DNA from: Arthrobacter sp. AQ5-06
GTDB taxonomy: Bacteria; Actinomycetota; Actinomycetes; Actinomycetales; Micrococcaceae
DNA length: 64,000 nucleotides
Assembly (NCBI RefSeq): GCF_003287955.1
Contig: NZ_QMKP01000006.1
Coordinates: forward strand, 1-64,000
Direction of reading: 5' to 3'
Shown here: positions 44,503-53,479 of the stretch, piece after piece
Layout: each line of letters starts with the position of its first letter
How positions within the stretch are numbered: position 1 is the stretch's first letter
Notes under the pieces: generated by a model
Database searches by the model: none
The model's input: only the letters and a program-made list of their open reading frames with translations
Told to the model about the DNA's origin: nothing
Translations under genes and position numbers: made by a program

Positions 44503-45645
44503 TCACTGCATGGTGAACCGACGGGCCACCAGCCTGTTGACCGGCGGAATGCCCGACACCGCGCTGACTGCGCGGTTCCTCAATGCCAGGAACGGCGGCG
44601 CCAGCGGGCGCCCCAGCGTCATATTCACTTCGGACTGCCTTCGAGCCACCGAGGCGGCCTTCCGACGCCGGGTGGAATAGGCGCGCAGGCGCTGGTCAAC
44701 CCGTTTCCCCGCCAGGGCATCACAGATGATCGGCGCGAGTTCGGCCGCGTCCAGCCATCCAAGGTTCATGCCTTGGCCGCCGATGGGGCTTATTTCGTGG
44801 GCAGCATCACCGATCAGGACCGCCCGTTCCGCGGCTAATCGGCACGCCACCGTGGACCGGGCGGTAAAGGTACTGAGCATGGTGTTGGTGGCCGGATCCG
44901 GCCGGATCCCCGTTCGCTGGTGAACCATCCGCGCCAGTTCGACGGCGTCCGGTGCCGGTGCGGGCCAGCGAATCCTCACCACCCAGCGGCGGAGACCGCC
45001 CGGCAGCGGAAAGGATTCCACTATCCCTTCGGCCTCGAGGTACAGGACGGCTTCGTGCAGGTTTTCGCCGGAACCTGCGAAATCACCCATCACATAGTGG
45101 TCGGGATAAATTCGGGACGTGGCCTGGATGCCCAGCAGGCTGCGCATCCGGGACCGCGAGCCGTCGGCGGCGACCAAAAGGCGTGAGGTGATCCGGGTGC
45201 CGGCACCGCCCGCCTTGGTGGCCTCAGCGTGGACGGTGACCAGTCCGCCGTCGTCCGCTATTTCCGTCACCCTGGCGCCCCTGACGAGCGCCGCTCCGTC
45301 GAGTTCGTGTACACGCTGCTCCAGCAGGGATTCCGTTGTGAACTGGGGGAGGGACAGGACAAACGGGAAGTGCTCCGAGACCGACGCGAAAGACATTGAC
45401 CCCACGATCTTCCCGCCGCTGGCTGCAATGCCGCCGCGGATCTGCACGCCGGAACCGACCATGGCGCTGGCCACGCCTACTCTGTCCAGGGCCGCGAGGG
45501 CGGGGGGATGGATGCCGATGGCCCGCGAGTGAGGTTCCCGGTGGAGCCGCTGTTCAAGGACCCGCACCGCGACGCCTTCCTGCAGCAGCAGGGCGGCGAG
45601 ATACAGACCCACGGGTCCGCCGCCGACGATCACCACGTCAACCAT
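44503..45645 (-). CDS. FAD-dependent monooxygenase (SrsC-like)
   Basis: This 380-residue flavoprotein hydroxylase is of the PHBH/UbiH class. It has the Rossmann FAD motif VIVGGGPVGLYLAALLLQEG, the DG motif VAADGSRSRMRS and the GD motif LIGDAAHEISPIGGQGMNLG. It is the third gene of a T3PKS-methyltransferase-monooxygenase operon, overlapping the methyltransferase by eight bases. By analogy with Streptomyces SrsC it should hydroxylate an alkylresorcinol ring towards a quinone. The substrate is inferred from context. Confidence 0.88.
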   Translation of the reverse strand: MVDVVIVGGGPVGLYLAALLLQEGVAVRVLEQRLHREPHSRAIGIHPPALAALDRVGVASAMVGSGVQIRGGIAASGGKIVGSMSFASVSEHFPFVLSLPQFTTESLLEQRVHELDGAALVRGARVTEIADDGGLVTVHAEATKAGGAGTRITSRLLVAADGSRSRMRSLLGIQATSRIYPDHYVMGDFAGSGENLHEAVLYLEAEGIVESFPLPGGLRRWVVRIRWPAPAPDAVELARMVHQRTGIRPDPATNTMLSTFTARSTVACRLAAERAVLIGDAAHEISPIGGQGMNLGWLDAAELAPIICDALAGKRVDQRLRAYSTRRRKAASVARRQSEVNMTLGRPLAPPFLALRNRAVSAVSGIPPVNRLVARRFTMQ

Positions 45646-46339
45646 CGGGATGGTCCGAGCGGTGCATGAGGACCTGGTGGAAAGGGGAGTGGCGCGCCAC
45701 CTGCCAGCCCGGGGGAGCGGCGGCGGTGAGTTCTGCCGTGGTGTAGCTGCGCCTGATCGAGGTCAGGCCGTCCGAACGGATGAACGAGCCGCGGAAGGGG
45801 AGTGCCACCAGGGAGAAAAGTGCATAGGCCGCGATGTTCCGGCGCAGGTCATTGTGCAGGGAAAGCCGGCGCGCCAGGGCTTGCGAATCTGTCAGGAGCT
45901 GCGCCAGGTCCGCTGGGAGGACGTGGTGGATGACGTGGTTGGAGATCACGACGTCGAACCGGCGGCCTTCGCGGACCAGGTCGGCGCTGTCCGCCTGGCG
46001 GAACCGGACCGAGACGTGGTGCGGGCGGCTTGACGAGTAGCTGTATGCCCTGGCGTCCGGGTCAATGCCGGTGACGTCGAGCAGCAGTTTGTCCCGGGCG
46101 GCCCAGAGGGCGAGCTGCCGTGCCAGGTCACCTCCGCCGCATCCTATGTCGAGGAGGGTGGTTGCAGACTCCTGGGAGAGCAGAGGGCGAAGCTCGCGGC
46201 AATACAGCCGCCGCCAGCCGGAGAAGAGCAGGTTCACCAGTTCGAACTGCCGGTACGTGAGCTCCAGTTTTGTGGGATCACAGTCCGGCAAGTCCATCAT
46301 TTCCACTGCGTCCACAGCCCGTTGCCGCATCAGGGACAT
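45638..46339 (-). CDS. class I SAM-dependent methyltransferase (SrsB-like)
   Basis: This 233-residue enzyme has the SAM-binding motif TTLLDIGCGGGDLARQLAL (about 61-79), the acidic loop TGIDPDARAY and motif IV FDVVISNHVIHHVL. It lies three bases after the type III PKS and overlaps the monooxygenase, so it probably methylates the polyketide product, as SrsB does with alkylresorcinols. The fold is certain; the substrate rests on operon context. Confidence 0.87.
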   Translation of the reverse strand: MSLMRQRAVDAVEMMDLPDCDPTKLELTYRQFELVNLLFSGWRRLYCRELRPLLSQESATTLLDIGCGGGDLARQLALWAARDKLLLDVTGIDPDARAYSYSSSRPHHVSVRFRQADSADLVREGRRFDVVISNHVIHHVLPADLAQLLTDSQALARRLSLHNDLRRNIAAYALFSLVALPFRGSFIRSDGLTSIRRSYTTAELTAAAPPGWQVARHSPFHQVLMHRSDHPDG

Positions 46340-46342
46340 AGT

Positions 46343-47524
46343 TCAGACCAGTGACGAGGCCGCCTCGGGCTGCACCGCCGGTTTCCCGGTGGCGGCCTGG
46401 CGGAGTTTCGTGAAGAGCCCGGTTTCCACCGTGAGTCCGGGGCCGAACGCCATGGAGCAGATGCGTTCCTTACCCTCCACCGGTGGCTGCTCCAGGATGT
46501 GCCTGAGGACAAACAGCACGGTGGCGCTGCTCATATTGCCGTAGTCCCGCAGCGTATCCCGTGCCGGAACGAGTTGCTGGTCCGTGAGTTCGAGGCGCGT
46601 CTGGACCTTGTCCAGGATGCTCCGGCCGCCGGGATGGATGGCCCAATGGCGGATGTCCCGGTACGGGAGTCCACGCAACGAGGGATCCCGGGCCAGCAGC
46701 GGCGTGAGGGCGCCGATGATGTGATCATCGATGATGTGGGGGACGTAGTTGCCCAGCACCATCTCAAAGCCGTGGTCGCCGATGTTCCACGCCATGGATT
46801 CCTCGCCCACCGGTGTGAGGACGGTTTCGAAGTGGTCCAGCTGCATCAAGGCAGGTGCGTCCGGATCGTTCCGGGCCGTAATGATGGCTGCCGCGGCCCC
46901 GTCGGCGAACAGGGCCGAACCCATGATGGTATCGGGATCGTTCGAGGTCCGCACGTGCAGCGAGCACAGCTCGGCACAGACCACCAGGACAACGGCCTGC
47001 GGGTCTGCTTCGCAGAAGGACTTGGCGGCCCGCAGTGCCGGAAAGGCGGCATAGCAGCCCATGAATCCGAGGTGATATCGCTGGACCGCCGGGTCCAACC
47101 CCAACGCGCGGACGATCTTATAGTCGGGACCGGGGTTGAAGAACCCTGTGCAGGAGACGGTAATGACGTGGGTTATGTCAAGTAAGGAGAGATCCGGGCA
47201 GGCATCCACGGCAGCTCGGGCGGATTCGATGAAAAGTTTGGTGACCTCCCGGGCGAAGATCTCGTTGCGCACCTTGGTGGTGGGGTTCAGGAGCAGGCCC
47301 GTGGCGGGATCAAAGAACTGCGGTTCGTCCGAGCGGAACGCCATGGTCATTTCTTCGACGGCGGTATGGCGCGTATCGATGGCGGCTGAATCGAAGCAGG
47401 TGTTCACCAGCCGCGAGCCCAACCTGGTCAGGCCCGGCTGGGCTGCAAAAACATCACGGGCTTCGGCCTGGACCAGTACAGTCGGAGGAACAGCAGTTTC
47501 AAGTGAACGCAGGTAGACCGTCAT
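46343..47524 (-). CDS. type III polyketide synthase (alkylresorcinol/alkylpyrone synthase-like)
   Basis: This enzyme of about 393 residues has a thiolase fold and extends fatty acyl starters with malonyl-CoA. The catalytic triad is visible: Cys in LGFMGCYAAFPAL, His in HWAIHPGGRSILD and Asn in YGNMSSATVLFVLRH. The end motif GFGPG appears as MAFGPGLTVE. Its neighbours make the set equivalent to srsA-srsB-srsC. The start at 47524 gives the usual MTVYLRSLETAVPP; a GTG at 47545 is possible. Products are probably phenolic lipids of the membrane. Confidence 0.93.
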   Translation of the reverse strand: MTVYLRSLETAVPPTVLVQAEARDVFAAQPGLTRLGSRLVNTCFDSAAIDTRHTAVEEMTMAFRSDEPQFFDPATGLLLNPTTKVRNEIFAREVTKLFIESARAAVDACPDLSLLDITHVITVSCTGFFNPGPDYKIVRALGLDPAVQRYHLGFMGCYAAFPALRAAKSFCEADPQAVVLVVCAELCSLHVRTSNDPDTIMGSALFADGAAAAIITARNDPDAPALMQLDHFETVLTPVGEESMAWNIGDHGFEMVLGNYVPHIIDDHIIGALTPLLARDPSLRGLPYRDIRHWAIHPGGRSILDKVQTRLELTDQQLVPARDTLRDYGNMSSATVLFVLRHILEQPPVEGKERICSMAFGPGLTVETGLFTKLRQAATGKPAVQPEAASSLV

Positions 47525-47805
47525 TGGTTCATTCTTGGCGAGCACGCGGGATTAGACAATGGCTGGGTTGGCCGGCGCAACCGGATTTGTGCCGCCGCAG
47601 GTGTTCCGGACACAAAAGCGGAGGCCGGCGAATTCTCGCCAGCCCCCGCTGGCGTGTCGTCTCCATGCGGCTTGAATCAGGGTTTGGGCGTCGGTGAGAC
47701 ACTCTGGTGCTGACCTGCGGCAACATCGGGCGGACGCCCGGATGCGACCGCTTGACGTCGACTTAACGTAGGCCACTCCTCCCCTCTCAGATAACGCCGA
47801 TAATC

Positions 47806-47816
47806 TACATTATGTA
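47806..47816. promoter_or_regulatory. AT-rich palindrome upstream of the T3PKS operon
   Basis: TACATTATGTA is an 11-bp palindrome in an AT-rich patch of otherwise GC-rich DNA. The core ACATAATGT recurs in the palindrome before ctaE (51849-51865). Confidence 0.45.
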
Positions 47817-47831
47817 AAGTAAGGTCGTAAT

Positions 47832-47850
47832 TACTGCATCTGATGCAGTA
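47832..47850. promoter_or_regulatory. 19-bp operator-like palindrome
   Basis: TACTGCATC, one base, then GATGCAGTA: perfect nine-base arms. Size and symmetry fit a TetR, MarR or GntR operator. It could control the T3PKS operon, bioB, or both; it does not look like the known BioQ box. Confidence 0.6.
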
Positions 47851-48119
47851 TCGCCCCTCCCGCGCAGTCGTATCGTACTGTCGCTTCGCTGCGGTGCCGA
47901 AAGCGTTATCCTCGTGCGCGACTGGACCACCAGCGGCCGTTACAGCGCCAGGCCGGTAGTTTGTATTTGGACCTTTCCCCCATGGACAACCAGAACCCCG
48001 GGCGCCCATCCAACGCATGGATGAACTTGTTGTTCACACCCCACAAAACCCCGCCTCAAACCGGTCACTAGCGTCACGTCAGGAGATTATCCACAGCCAG
48101 CCAGCGCAAAGGACCATCA

Positions 48120-49143
48120 ATGACGATCCAGGAACATCCCAGACCACCGTCTAGACAATCCTCGAAACCGCCCGGGAACAGGTGCTCGACCACGGATGCG
48201 GGCTCCGGGAAGATCAACTGCTGGAGATATTGCAACTCCCGGACGAGGCGGTACCCGCAGCGCTGCAGCTCGCCCACGAAGTGCGCCTCAGGCACTGCGG
48301 CGCGGATGTCGAGGTGGAAGGCATCATCTCCATCAAAACCGGCGGCTGCCCCGAGGACTGCCATTTCTGCAGCCAATCCGGACTGTTCGGCTCCCCTGTC
48401 CGCGGCGTCTGGCTCGACATCCCGGAGCTGGTCAAAGCCGCGAAGGAAACAGCAGCAACCGGAGCTGCCGAGTTCTGCATCGTCGCCGCCGTCCGCGGCC
48501 CCGACATCAAGCTCATGAACCAGATCAAGTTCGCGATCGACCGCATCAACGAAGAAGTGGACATCAACATCGCCTGCTCCCTGGGCATGCTCACCCAGGG
48601 CCAGGTGGACCAGCTCGCCGGCTGGGGCGTCCACCGTTACAACCACAACCTTGAAACGGCCCGCAGCTTCTTCCCCGAGGTGGTCACCACGCACAGCTAT
48701 GAGGAACGGCTCGAGACCTGCCACATGGTCAAGGCCGCCGGCATGGAACTGTGCTGCGGCGCCCTGATCGGCATGGGCGAATCGTTGGAGCAGAGGGCAG
48801 AGCTGGCCGCCCAGCTTGCAGCGCTCGAACCGCATGAGGTCCCGCTCAACTTCCTGAATCCCAGGCCGGGGACGCCCCTCCAGGACCAGGGCATCATGGA
48901 CGGGAAGGACGCCTTGCGCGCCATTGCGGCATTCCGGCTGGCCATGCCCGGACCGTGCTGCGCTACGCCGGCGGCCGCGAACTGACCCTCGGCGACCTCG
49001 GCACCAGGGAAGGCCTCCTGGGTGGCATCAACGCCGTCATCGTTGGAAACTACCTGACGACACTCGGCAGACCCGCCGACGCGGATCTGAACCTGCTGGT
49101 CGAGCTGAACATGCCCATCAAGGAATTCCAGAAGACGCTATGA
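48120..49143 (+). pseudogene. bioB: biotin synthase gene interrupted by two frameshifts
   Basis: The gene would encode a radical-SAM biotin synthase inserting sulfur into dethiobiotin. The [4Fe-4S] motif [14 protein letters not shown] and the barrel core are intact ([49 protein letters not shown]). The natural start MTIQEHPRPP (ATG 48120, AAAGGA upstream) is out of frame with the core, consistent with one lost base near 48155. After FRLAMP near 48947 the frame shifts again; [20 protein letters not shown] and the end IKEFQKTL lie in the next frame. GTG 48182 could restart translation but not repair the C-terminus. Assembly error is the main alternative. Confidence 0.8.
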
Positions 49144-49409
49144 ACCGGGTTTCGGCAGGCCCAACCACCGCGCCTTCGCTCACCAACCGCTCCCCCGGCT
49201 CAACGACCGATCCGGCGCAGTTTTGCGGGCATTGCAGCGGGGTGGACGGCGGCGGCCTCCCGCCGTCGGACGTTCACCAGCCGTGCGTCGAGCGGTTGTC
49301 GCTGGAACCGCCGCGCTATTGCACCTCCTGCCGCAGGCGGATGAAGGTACAGGTCACGCCCACGGGCCGGAGCGCAGAATGCTCCCGCCACGGCGTGCTC
49401 AGGCGCTGA
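49140..49409 (+). CDS. bsaP: biotin synthase auxiliary protein BsaP
   Basis: This 89-residue Cys-rich protein has FCGHC, the [20 protein letters not shown] region and a final Cys ([12 protein letters not shown]), enough to bind an Fe-S cluster or zinc. It resembles BsaP, which supports BioB activity in actinobacteria. Its ATG overlaps the bioB stop as ATGA, so the two are translationally coupled. It is intact although bioB appears broken. Confidence 0.8.
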   Translation: MNRVSAGPTTAPSLTNRSPGSTTDPAQFCGHCSGVDGGGLPPSDVHQPCVERLSLEPPRYCTSCRRRMKVQVTPTGRSAECSRHGVLRR

Positions 49410-49499
49410 CATCGAGTCATTCCCTATACCGATCCATTTGACGCTTACCCGTGACATTCTGCGAGTTTCCTTGCCGGGCTCGCATTCCGAAGCGATAAA

Positions 49500-49715
49500 G
49501 CATGGTGAAGGATTGAAATTTCCAAAAAAGCCTCTCAGCGTCTGGCTGACGCTTCCTGTCTCGCGGGAAGGGCTCACGCCCGCGGCCGTCATCTGGTGGA
49601 AACCATGCTTGAGTCCGGTGTTGACCTCGCCGGCGTGAATATCATGACGATGAACTTCGGTCCGCTCGCTCCCGGCGAAACGATGCTCGATACTGCGGTG
49701 GCTGCAGCCCCCCTA
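49500..49715 (+). pseudogene. GH18 chitinase-like remnant
   Basis: Two frames give part of a glycoside hydrolase 18-type barrel: KKPLSVWLTLPVSREGLTPA, then after a shift near 49590 VETMLESGVDLAGVNIMTMN and FGPLAPGETMLDTAVAA. The VN.MTMNFG segment is characteristic of chitinase-like proteins. No start, no catalytic DxDxE and no end survive. It is unrelated to the neighbours and reflects local gene loss. Confidence 0.5.
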
Positions 49716-49790
49716 GCCGGGCAAGCATCACGACCAGCCCCACAGTATTCCGTTCGGCGTCGCCGATGCCACGGCGCTAGGCTCGAAACC

Positions 49791-50186
49791 ATGACCTGGA
49801 CCCAGCAGCAATCCGTAACCGGCGGCAGGCGCGCGATCACCGCCGCGGCACTGTCCGACGCCGTCCTCATCCTCCTTTTCGCGGCGATCGGCAGGGACGC
49901 CCACCAGCGCGGCGACATCGTCACCGGCGTGTTCCTCACCGCGTGGCCGTTCCTGGCTGGGGCCGCTATCGCCTGGGTTGTGGGGCGGGCGTGGCGGCGT
50001 CCGCTGTCCATGGCAGCCGGCGCCGTAATCTGGCTTGGCGCCGTCGCCGGCGGTATGATCCTGAGGGCATTGACGGGACAGAGCGTGGTAGTGGCCTTCG
50101 TGATTGTTGCACTCTTGAGCCTGGCGCTGTTCCTGGTGGGCTACCGGGCACTTCTTGCGCTGGTACGCAGGCTTAGAAGGTCGTGA
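49791..50186 (+). CDS. DUF3054 membrane protein
   Basis: This 131-residue protein has four membrane helices (about 15-35, 47-67, 73-92 and 98-122) and a short basic end (LVRRLRRS). It matches the DUF3054 family of small actinobacterial and archaeal membrane proteins; RDAHQRGDIVTGVFLTAWPF is the typical segment. No function is established. The ATG at 49791 gives the family-typical length. Confidence 0.8.
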   Translation: MTWTQQQSVTGGRRAITAAALSDAVLILLFAAIGRDAHQRGDIVTGVFLTAWPFLAGAAIAWVVGRAWRRPLSMAAGAVIWLGAVAGGMILRALTGQSVVVAFVIVALLSLALFLVGYRALLALVRRLRRS

Positions 50187-50307
50187 AAAGCGCTGCTGGC
50201 CACGCGTCCGGGCCACGCCTAATGAACACCACCCATGTAATAGGCTGGCAGCACCACAGAGTTTTGCCGGGCACAGCTACGGCCAACAGATCCGGAAGGA
50301 TTGAACA

Positions 50308-50589
50308 GTGATCACCGCATTCGTTCTGATCAAGACCGACGCCGCGCGCATCCCGGAAACCGCCGAGGAAATCTCCGCTATCCCAGGCATTAGCGAGGTC
50401 TATTCCGTAACAGGCGAATGGGACCTCATCGCCGTGGCCCGCGTCGCCCGGCACGAGGACCTGGCTGACGTCATTGCCGACAAGCTGTCAAAGGTACCCG
50501 CGGTGGTTCACACCACTACACACATTGCGTTCCGTGCCTACTCGCAACACGATCTCGACGCGGCATTCGCGCTCGGCTTCGAACAGTAG
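50308..50589 (+). CDS. stand-alone Lrp/AsnC ligand-binding (RAM) domain protein
   Basis: This 93-residue protein consists only of the Lrp/AsnC effector domain: VLIKTDAARIPETAEEISAI, GISEVYSVTGEWDLIAVARV and VVHTTTHIAFRAYS. It lacks the HTH. Such stand-alone domains bind amino acids and may modulate full-length Lrp proteins. The start is GTG with GGAAGGA upstream. It is convergent with trpD, across a terminator. Confidence 0.88.
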   Translation: MITAFVLIKTDAARIPETAEEISAIPGISEVYSVTGEWDLIAVARVARHEDLADVIADKLSKVPAVVHTTTHIAFRAYSQHDLDAAFALGFEQ

Positions 50590-50608
50590 GACTGCTTCCC
50601 CGGAAAAG

Positions 50609-50646
50609 ACGCGGGTCCGACTTTACAGCCGGGCCCGCGCCTTTTC
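50609..50646 (+). terminator. terminator between the RAM-domain gene and trpD
   Basis: GCGGGTCCG and CGGGCCCGC arms (one mismatch) flank an eleven-base loop and are followed by CTTTTCCT. It lies 20 bases after the stop and may serve both convergent genes. Confidence 0.7.
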
Positions 50647-50659
50647 CTCTACAGATGTG

Positions 50660-51718
50660 TCAAGGCCGCGTCAGCGACACCCACTTATCGAGGACCGCAG
50701 CGGCGGCACCCGTATCAATCGACTCTGCGGCCCGGGCCAGCGCCGAACGCATACGCTCCAGGAACGGGCCATCGGACGATTCATCGAAGGCCACCAGTCC
50801 AGCGGCCGCGTTAAGCAGCACGGCATCCCGTGCTGCGCCGGACTTGCCGGCAAGGACATCACGGACGACGGCGGCGTTCGCCTGAGCGTCCCCGCCACGG
50901 AGTTCCTCGACAGTCGCGGCACGGATACCCAGTTCGCCGGGCTCAAAATTCAGCTTAGAGACAGAGCCGTGGCGGATTTCCCACACGGTGGAGGGGCCCG
51001 TAGTAGTCAGCTCGTCCAGGCCGTCATTGCCACGGAAAACCAGCCCGCGGCTTCCCCGCTTCGCCAGGACGCCTGCAACCAGCGGAGCCATCCGGGCATT
51101 CGCCACTCCCACGGCTGAGGCCTGCACCAGGGCAGGGTTGGTCAGCGGGCCCAGGAAATTGAAGGCGGTGGGGATGGCGAGTTCCCGGCGGGGCACGGCG
51201 GTGTGACGGAAAGACGGGTGGAATACCTGCGCGAAGCAGAAAGTGATTCCAGCCTCCCCCGCGTTGCGTGCCACCTGAGCCACCGGGAGGTCGAGCCTGA
51301 CCCCCAGCGCTTCAAGCACGTCAGCCGATCCGGAGGACGAAGACGCTGCACGGTTGCCGTGCTTTACGACTTTCGCGCCAGCGCCCGCAGCGACGAGGGC
51401 GGCCATGGTGGAAATGTTGACAGTATTGAGCTGGTCACCGCCAGTGCCAACGATGTCCAGCTTCTCCCCGGGGATATCAATCGGTGTTGCATGGCGCAGC
51501 ATCGCGTCCACCAGGCCCGAGATTTCGTCGATGGTTTCACCCTTGGCGCTGAGGGCAACCAGGAATCCGGCGATCTGGGAAGGGGTGGCCTCCCCGGACA
51601 TGATTCTGTCCATCGCCCAAGCGGTATTGTCCGCTGTGAGGTCAGTACCGTTGATAAGAGCCGATATGAGCCGCGGCCAGGTGTTGCTGTCCGCCGGCGC
51701 GGTTTCCTGAGAAGTCAC
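50660..51718 (-). CDS. trpD: anthranilate phosphoribosyltransferase TrpD
   Basis: This 352-residue enzyme joins anthranilate to PRPP in tryptophan synthesis. It has the PRPP and anthranilate motifs [40 protein letters not shown] and [10 protein letters not shown]. The N-terminal helical domain ends with the region [17 protein letters not shown]. It is alone, not in a trp operon, and lies divergent from ctaE, an arrangement common in Micrococcales. Confidence 0.96.
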   Translation of the reverse strand: MTSQETAPADSNTWPRLISALINGTDLTADNTAWAMDRIMSGEATPSQIAGFLVALSAKGETIDEISGLVDAMLRHATPIDIPGEKLDIVGTGGDQLNTVNISTMAALVAAGAGAKVVKHGNRAASSSSGSADVLEALGVRLDLPVAQVARNAGEAGITFCFAQVFHPSFRHTAVPRRELAIPTAFNFLGPLTNPALVQASAVGVANARMAPLVAGVLAKRGSRGLVFRGNDGLDELTTTGPSTVWEIRHGSVSKLNFEPGELGIRAATVEELRGGDAQANAAVVRDVLAGKSGAARDAVLLNAAAGLVAFDESSDGPFLERMRSALARAAESIDTGAAAAVLDKWVSLTRP

Positions 51719-51848
51719 CTTCTGATGCTATCGAGCCACCTCGGACCTGACCAATGTGAACGCCGCCGGGAACTTTTCGCAGTGATTTCGCGTCTTTGTA
51801 GAAAAAGTCCCCCGAAAAGGCGGTTCGCGTTGGGAAGTACGGACTTTT

Positions 51849-51865
51849 ATAGACATAATGTCTAT
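51849..51865. promoter_or_regulatory. palindrome at the ctaE start
   Basis: ATAGACAT, one A, then ATGTCTAT: perfect eight-base arms ending just before the ctaE GTG. It overlaps a possible -10 (CATAAT or TATAGA, with TTGGGA upstream), so a bound protein would block initiation. Confidence 0.5.
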
Positions 51866-52504
51866 GTGACATCTGCGACCCATGCCCCCAGTACCCCGGC
51901 GCACCCCACGCTGAACCGCCCCAATATGGTTTCTGTTGGAACCGTAGTCTGGCTGTCCAGTGAGTTGATGTTCTTCGCCGGTCTCTTCGCCATGTACTTC
52001 ACGCTGCGCTCCACGAGCGGACAGATGTGGGCGGAAGAGACAGCCAAGCTCAACTTCCCCTTTGCGCTCGTTAACACGATCGTCCTCGTGGCCAGTTCCT
52101 TCACTTGCCAGATGGGCGTCTTCGCCGCCGAACGGCTGCAGCCTCGCAAAACAGGCGGCCCGTTCCAGTTCTCCCGCTGGGGCATGAACGAATGGTTCAC
52201 GCTGACCTTCGTTATGGGCGCGTTCTTCGTCGCCGGCCAGGCAACGGAATACGCGATGCTGGTTTCAGAGCACGTTTCGCTCTCATCCAACGCCTACGGC
52301 TCAGCGTTCTATATGACCACCGGCTTCCACGGTCTGCACGTCATCGGCGGCCTCATAGCTTTCCTCTTCATCATCGGACGCTCGTTCGCAGCAAAAAAGT
52401 TCGGCCACTTCGAAGCAACCTCCGCGATCGTCACGTCTTACTACTGGCACTTTGTGGACGTTGTCTGGATCGGCCTCTTCCTGGTCATCTACGTACTGAA
52501 GTAG
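51866..52504 (+). CDS. ctaE: cytochrome c oxidase subunit III CtaE
   Basis: This 212-residue membrane subunit of the aa3 oxidase has five helices; [20 protein letters not shown] and the C-terminal [17 protein letters not shown] are typical of the family. The GTG at 51866 gives [14 protein letters not shown]. Leader length is very short if the palindrome-associated -10 is used. It heads the ctaE-qcrCAB cluster, as in other actinobacteria. Confidence 0.95.
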   Translation: MTSATHAPSTPAHPTLNRPNMVSVGTVVWLSSELMFFAGLFAMYFTLRSTSGQMWAEETAKLNFPFALVNTIVLVASSFTCQMGVFAAERLQPRKTGGPFQFSRWGMNEWFTLTFVMGAFFVAGQATEYAMLVSEHVSLSSNAYGSAFYMTTGFHGLHVIGGLIAFLFIIGRSFAAKKFGHFEATSAIVTSYYWHFVDVVWIGLFLVIYVLK

Positions 52505-52591
52505 TCAAGCTTTGATTCTTTTTCTACAAGAGGCAGAATTTCAAGAAGCGGCTCACGGAGCCGGCGCACGATCGAATAAAGGAACCACCAC

Positions 52592-53380
52592 GTGAAGGCT
52601 CTCTCGCAAAAGCGGCGTCACCCACTCGCAGTAATCGCGCTGCTACTGATGGGACTCCTCGTCACTGGTGGGCTGTACGCCGTTGCCACCACCGTCAACG
52701 AGGCCAAGGCATCCACCACCAGCTTCAGCGCCAATGACAGCGCCGAGGGTGAAAAGCTCTTTGAAGCCAACTGCGCCACCTGCCACGGCATGGGCGCGAG
52801 CGGCACCCAGGATGGCCCCTCGCTGGTTGGTGTCGGTGCTGCGGCGGTTGACTTCCAGGTCGGTACCGGCCGGATGCCCATGCAGTTGAACGGTCCCCAG
52901 GCATACAAGAAGCCGGCCCAGTTCAACGATGCCCAGACTCACCAACTTTCAGCCTACGTAGCTTCCCTTGGAGCCGGCCCGGCAATTCCTGAAGAACACC
53001 TGCTTGATGAGCAGGGTGACGCCGCCAAGGGTGGCGAGCTCTTCCGCGTGAACTGCGCGATGTGTCACAACGCGGCAGCCGCCGGCGGTGCACTCACCCG
53101 TGGCAAGTTCGCTCCCGCCCTAGCCGATGTCTCCGGCAAGCACATCTACGAGGCGATGGTCACCGGGCCGCAGAACATGCCCGTCTTCAATGACGCAAAC
53201 GTTACCCCCGAAGGCAAGCGCGACATCGTCACGTTCCTGAAGCAGATCGAGGCCAACGGCTCCCCCGGTGGCGCTGACCTCGGCGCCCTGGGTCCGGTCT
53301 CTGAAGGACTCTTCGTCTGGATTGCAGGCCTGGGTGTCATCATCGCTTTCACCATCTGGCTTACTTCCCGGACGTCTTAG
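52592..53380 (+). CDS. qcrC: diheme cytochrome c subunit QcrC
   Basis: This 262-residue c subunit of the bcc complex has an N-terminal signal-anchor, two class I cytochrome c domains with CATCH (about 61) and CAMCH (about 158) heme sites, and a C-terminal membrane helix (SEGLFVWIAGLGVIIAFTIW). Likely Met ligands are in GRMPMQ and NMPVF. It passes electrons directly to CtaC in the bcc-aa3 supercomplex. The start is GTG. Confidence 0.96.
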   Translation: MKALSQKRRHPLAVIALLLMGLLVTGGLYAVATTVNEAKASTTSFSANDSAEGEKLFEANCATCHGMGASGTQDGPSLVGVGAAAVDFQVGTGRMPMQLNGPQAYKKPAQFNDAQTHQLSAYVASLGAGPAIPEEHLLDEQGDAAKGGELFRVNCAMCHNAAAAGGALTRGKFAPALADVSGKHIYEAMVTGPQNMPVFNDANVTPEGKRDIVTFLKQIEANGSPGGADLGALGPVSEGLFVWIAGLGVIIAFTIWLTSRTS

Positions 53381-53479
53381 GCGCAGCGGGAATCTTAAGA
53401 ACTTCTGCTGCCCAGTCAGCAGTTTGAAATTGAAAACTAACCCGGCAGACGCCGGGACGAGAGAAGGATGAGGCGAATT

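Larger units (their letters stand above)
47525..48119. other. 595-bp regulatory gap between the T3PKS operon and bioB
   Basis: No gene is clearly supported. A minus-strand frame (47552-47776, 74 residues, GTG start behind GGGGAGGA) has a plausible ribosome site with very short spacing, but no recognised homology. Two palindromes (47806-47816 and 47832-47850) lie centrally and probably hold the divergent promoters. Confidence 0.5.

Noticed and set aside
47677-48018. 113-codon minus-strand frame in the bioB upstream gap
   Set aside because: No ribosome site, no homology clue, and it runs through both palindromes.
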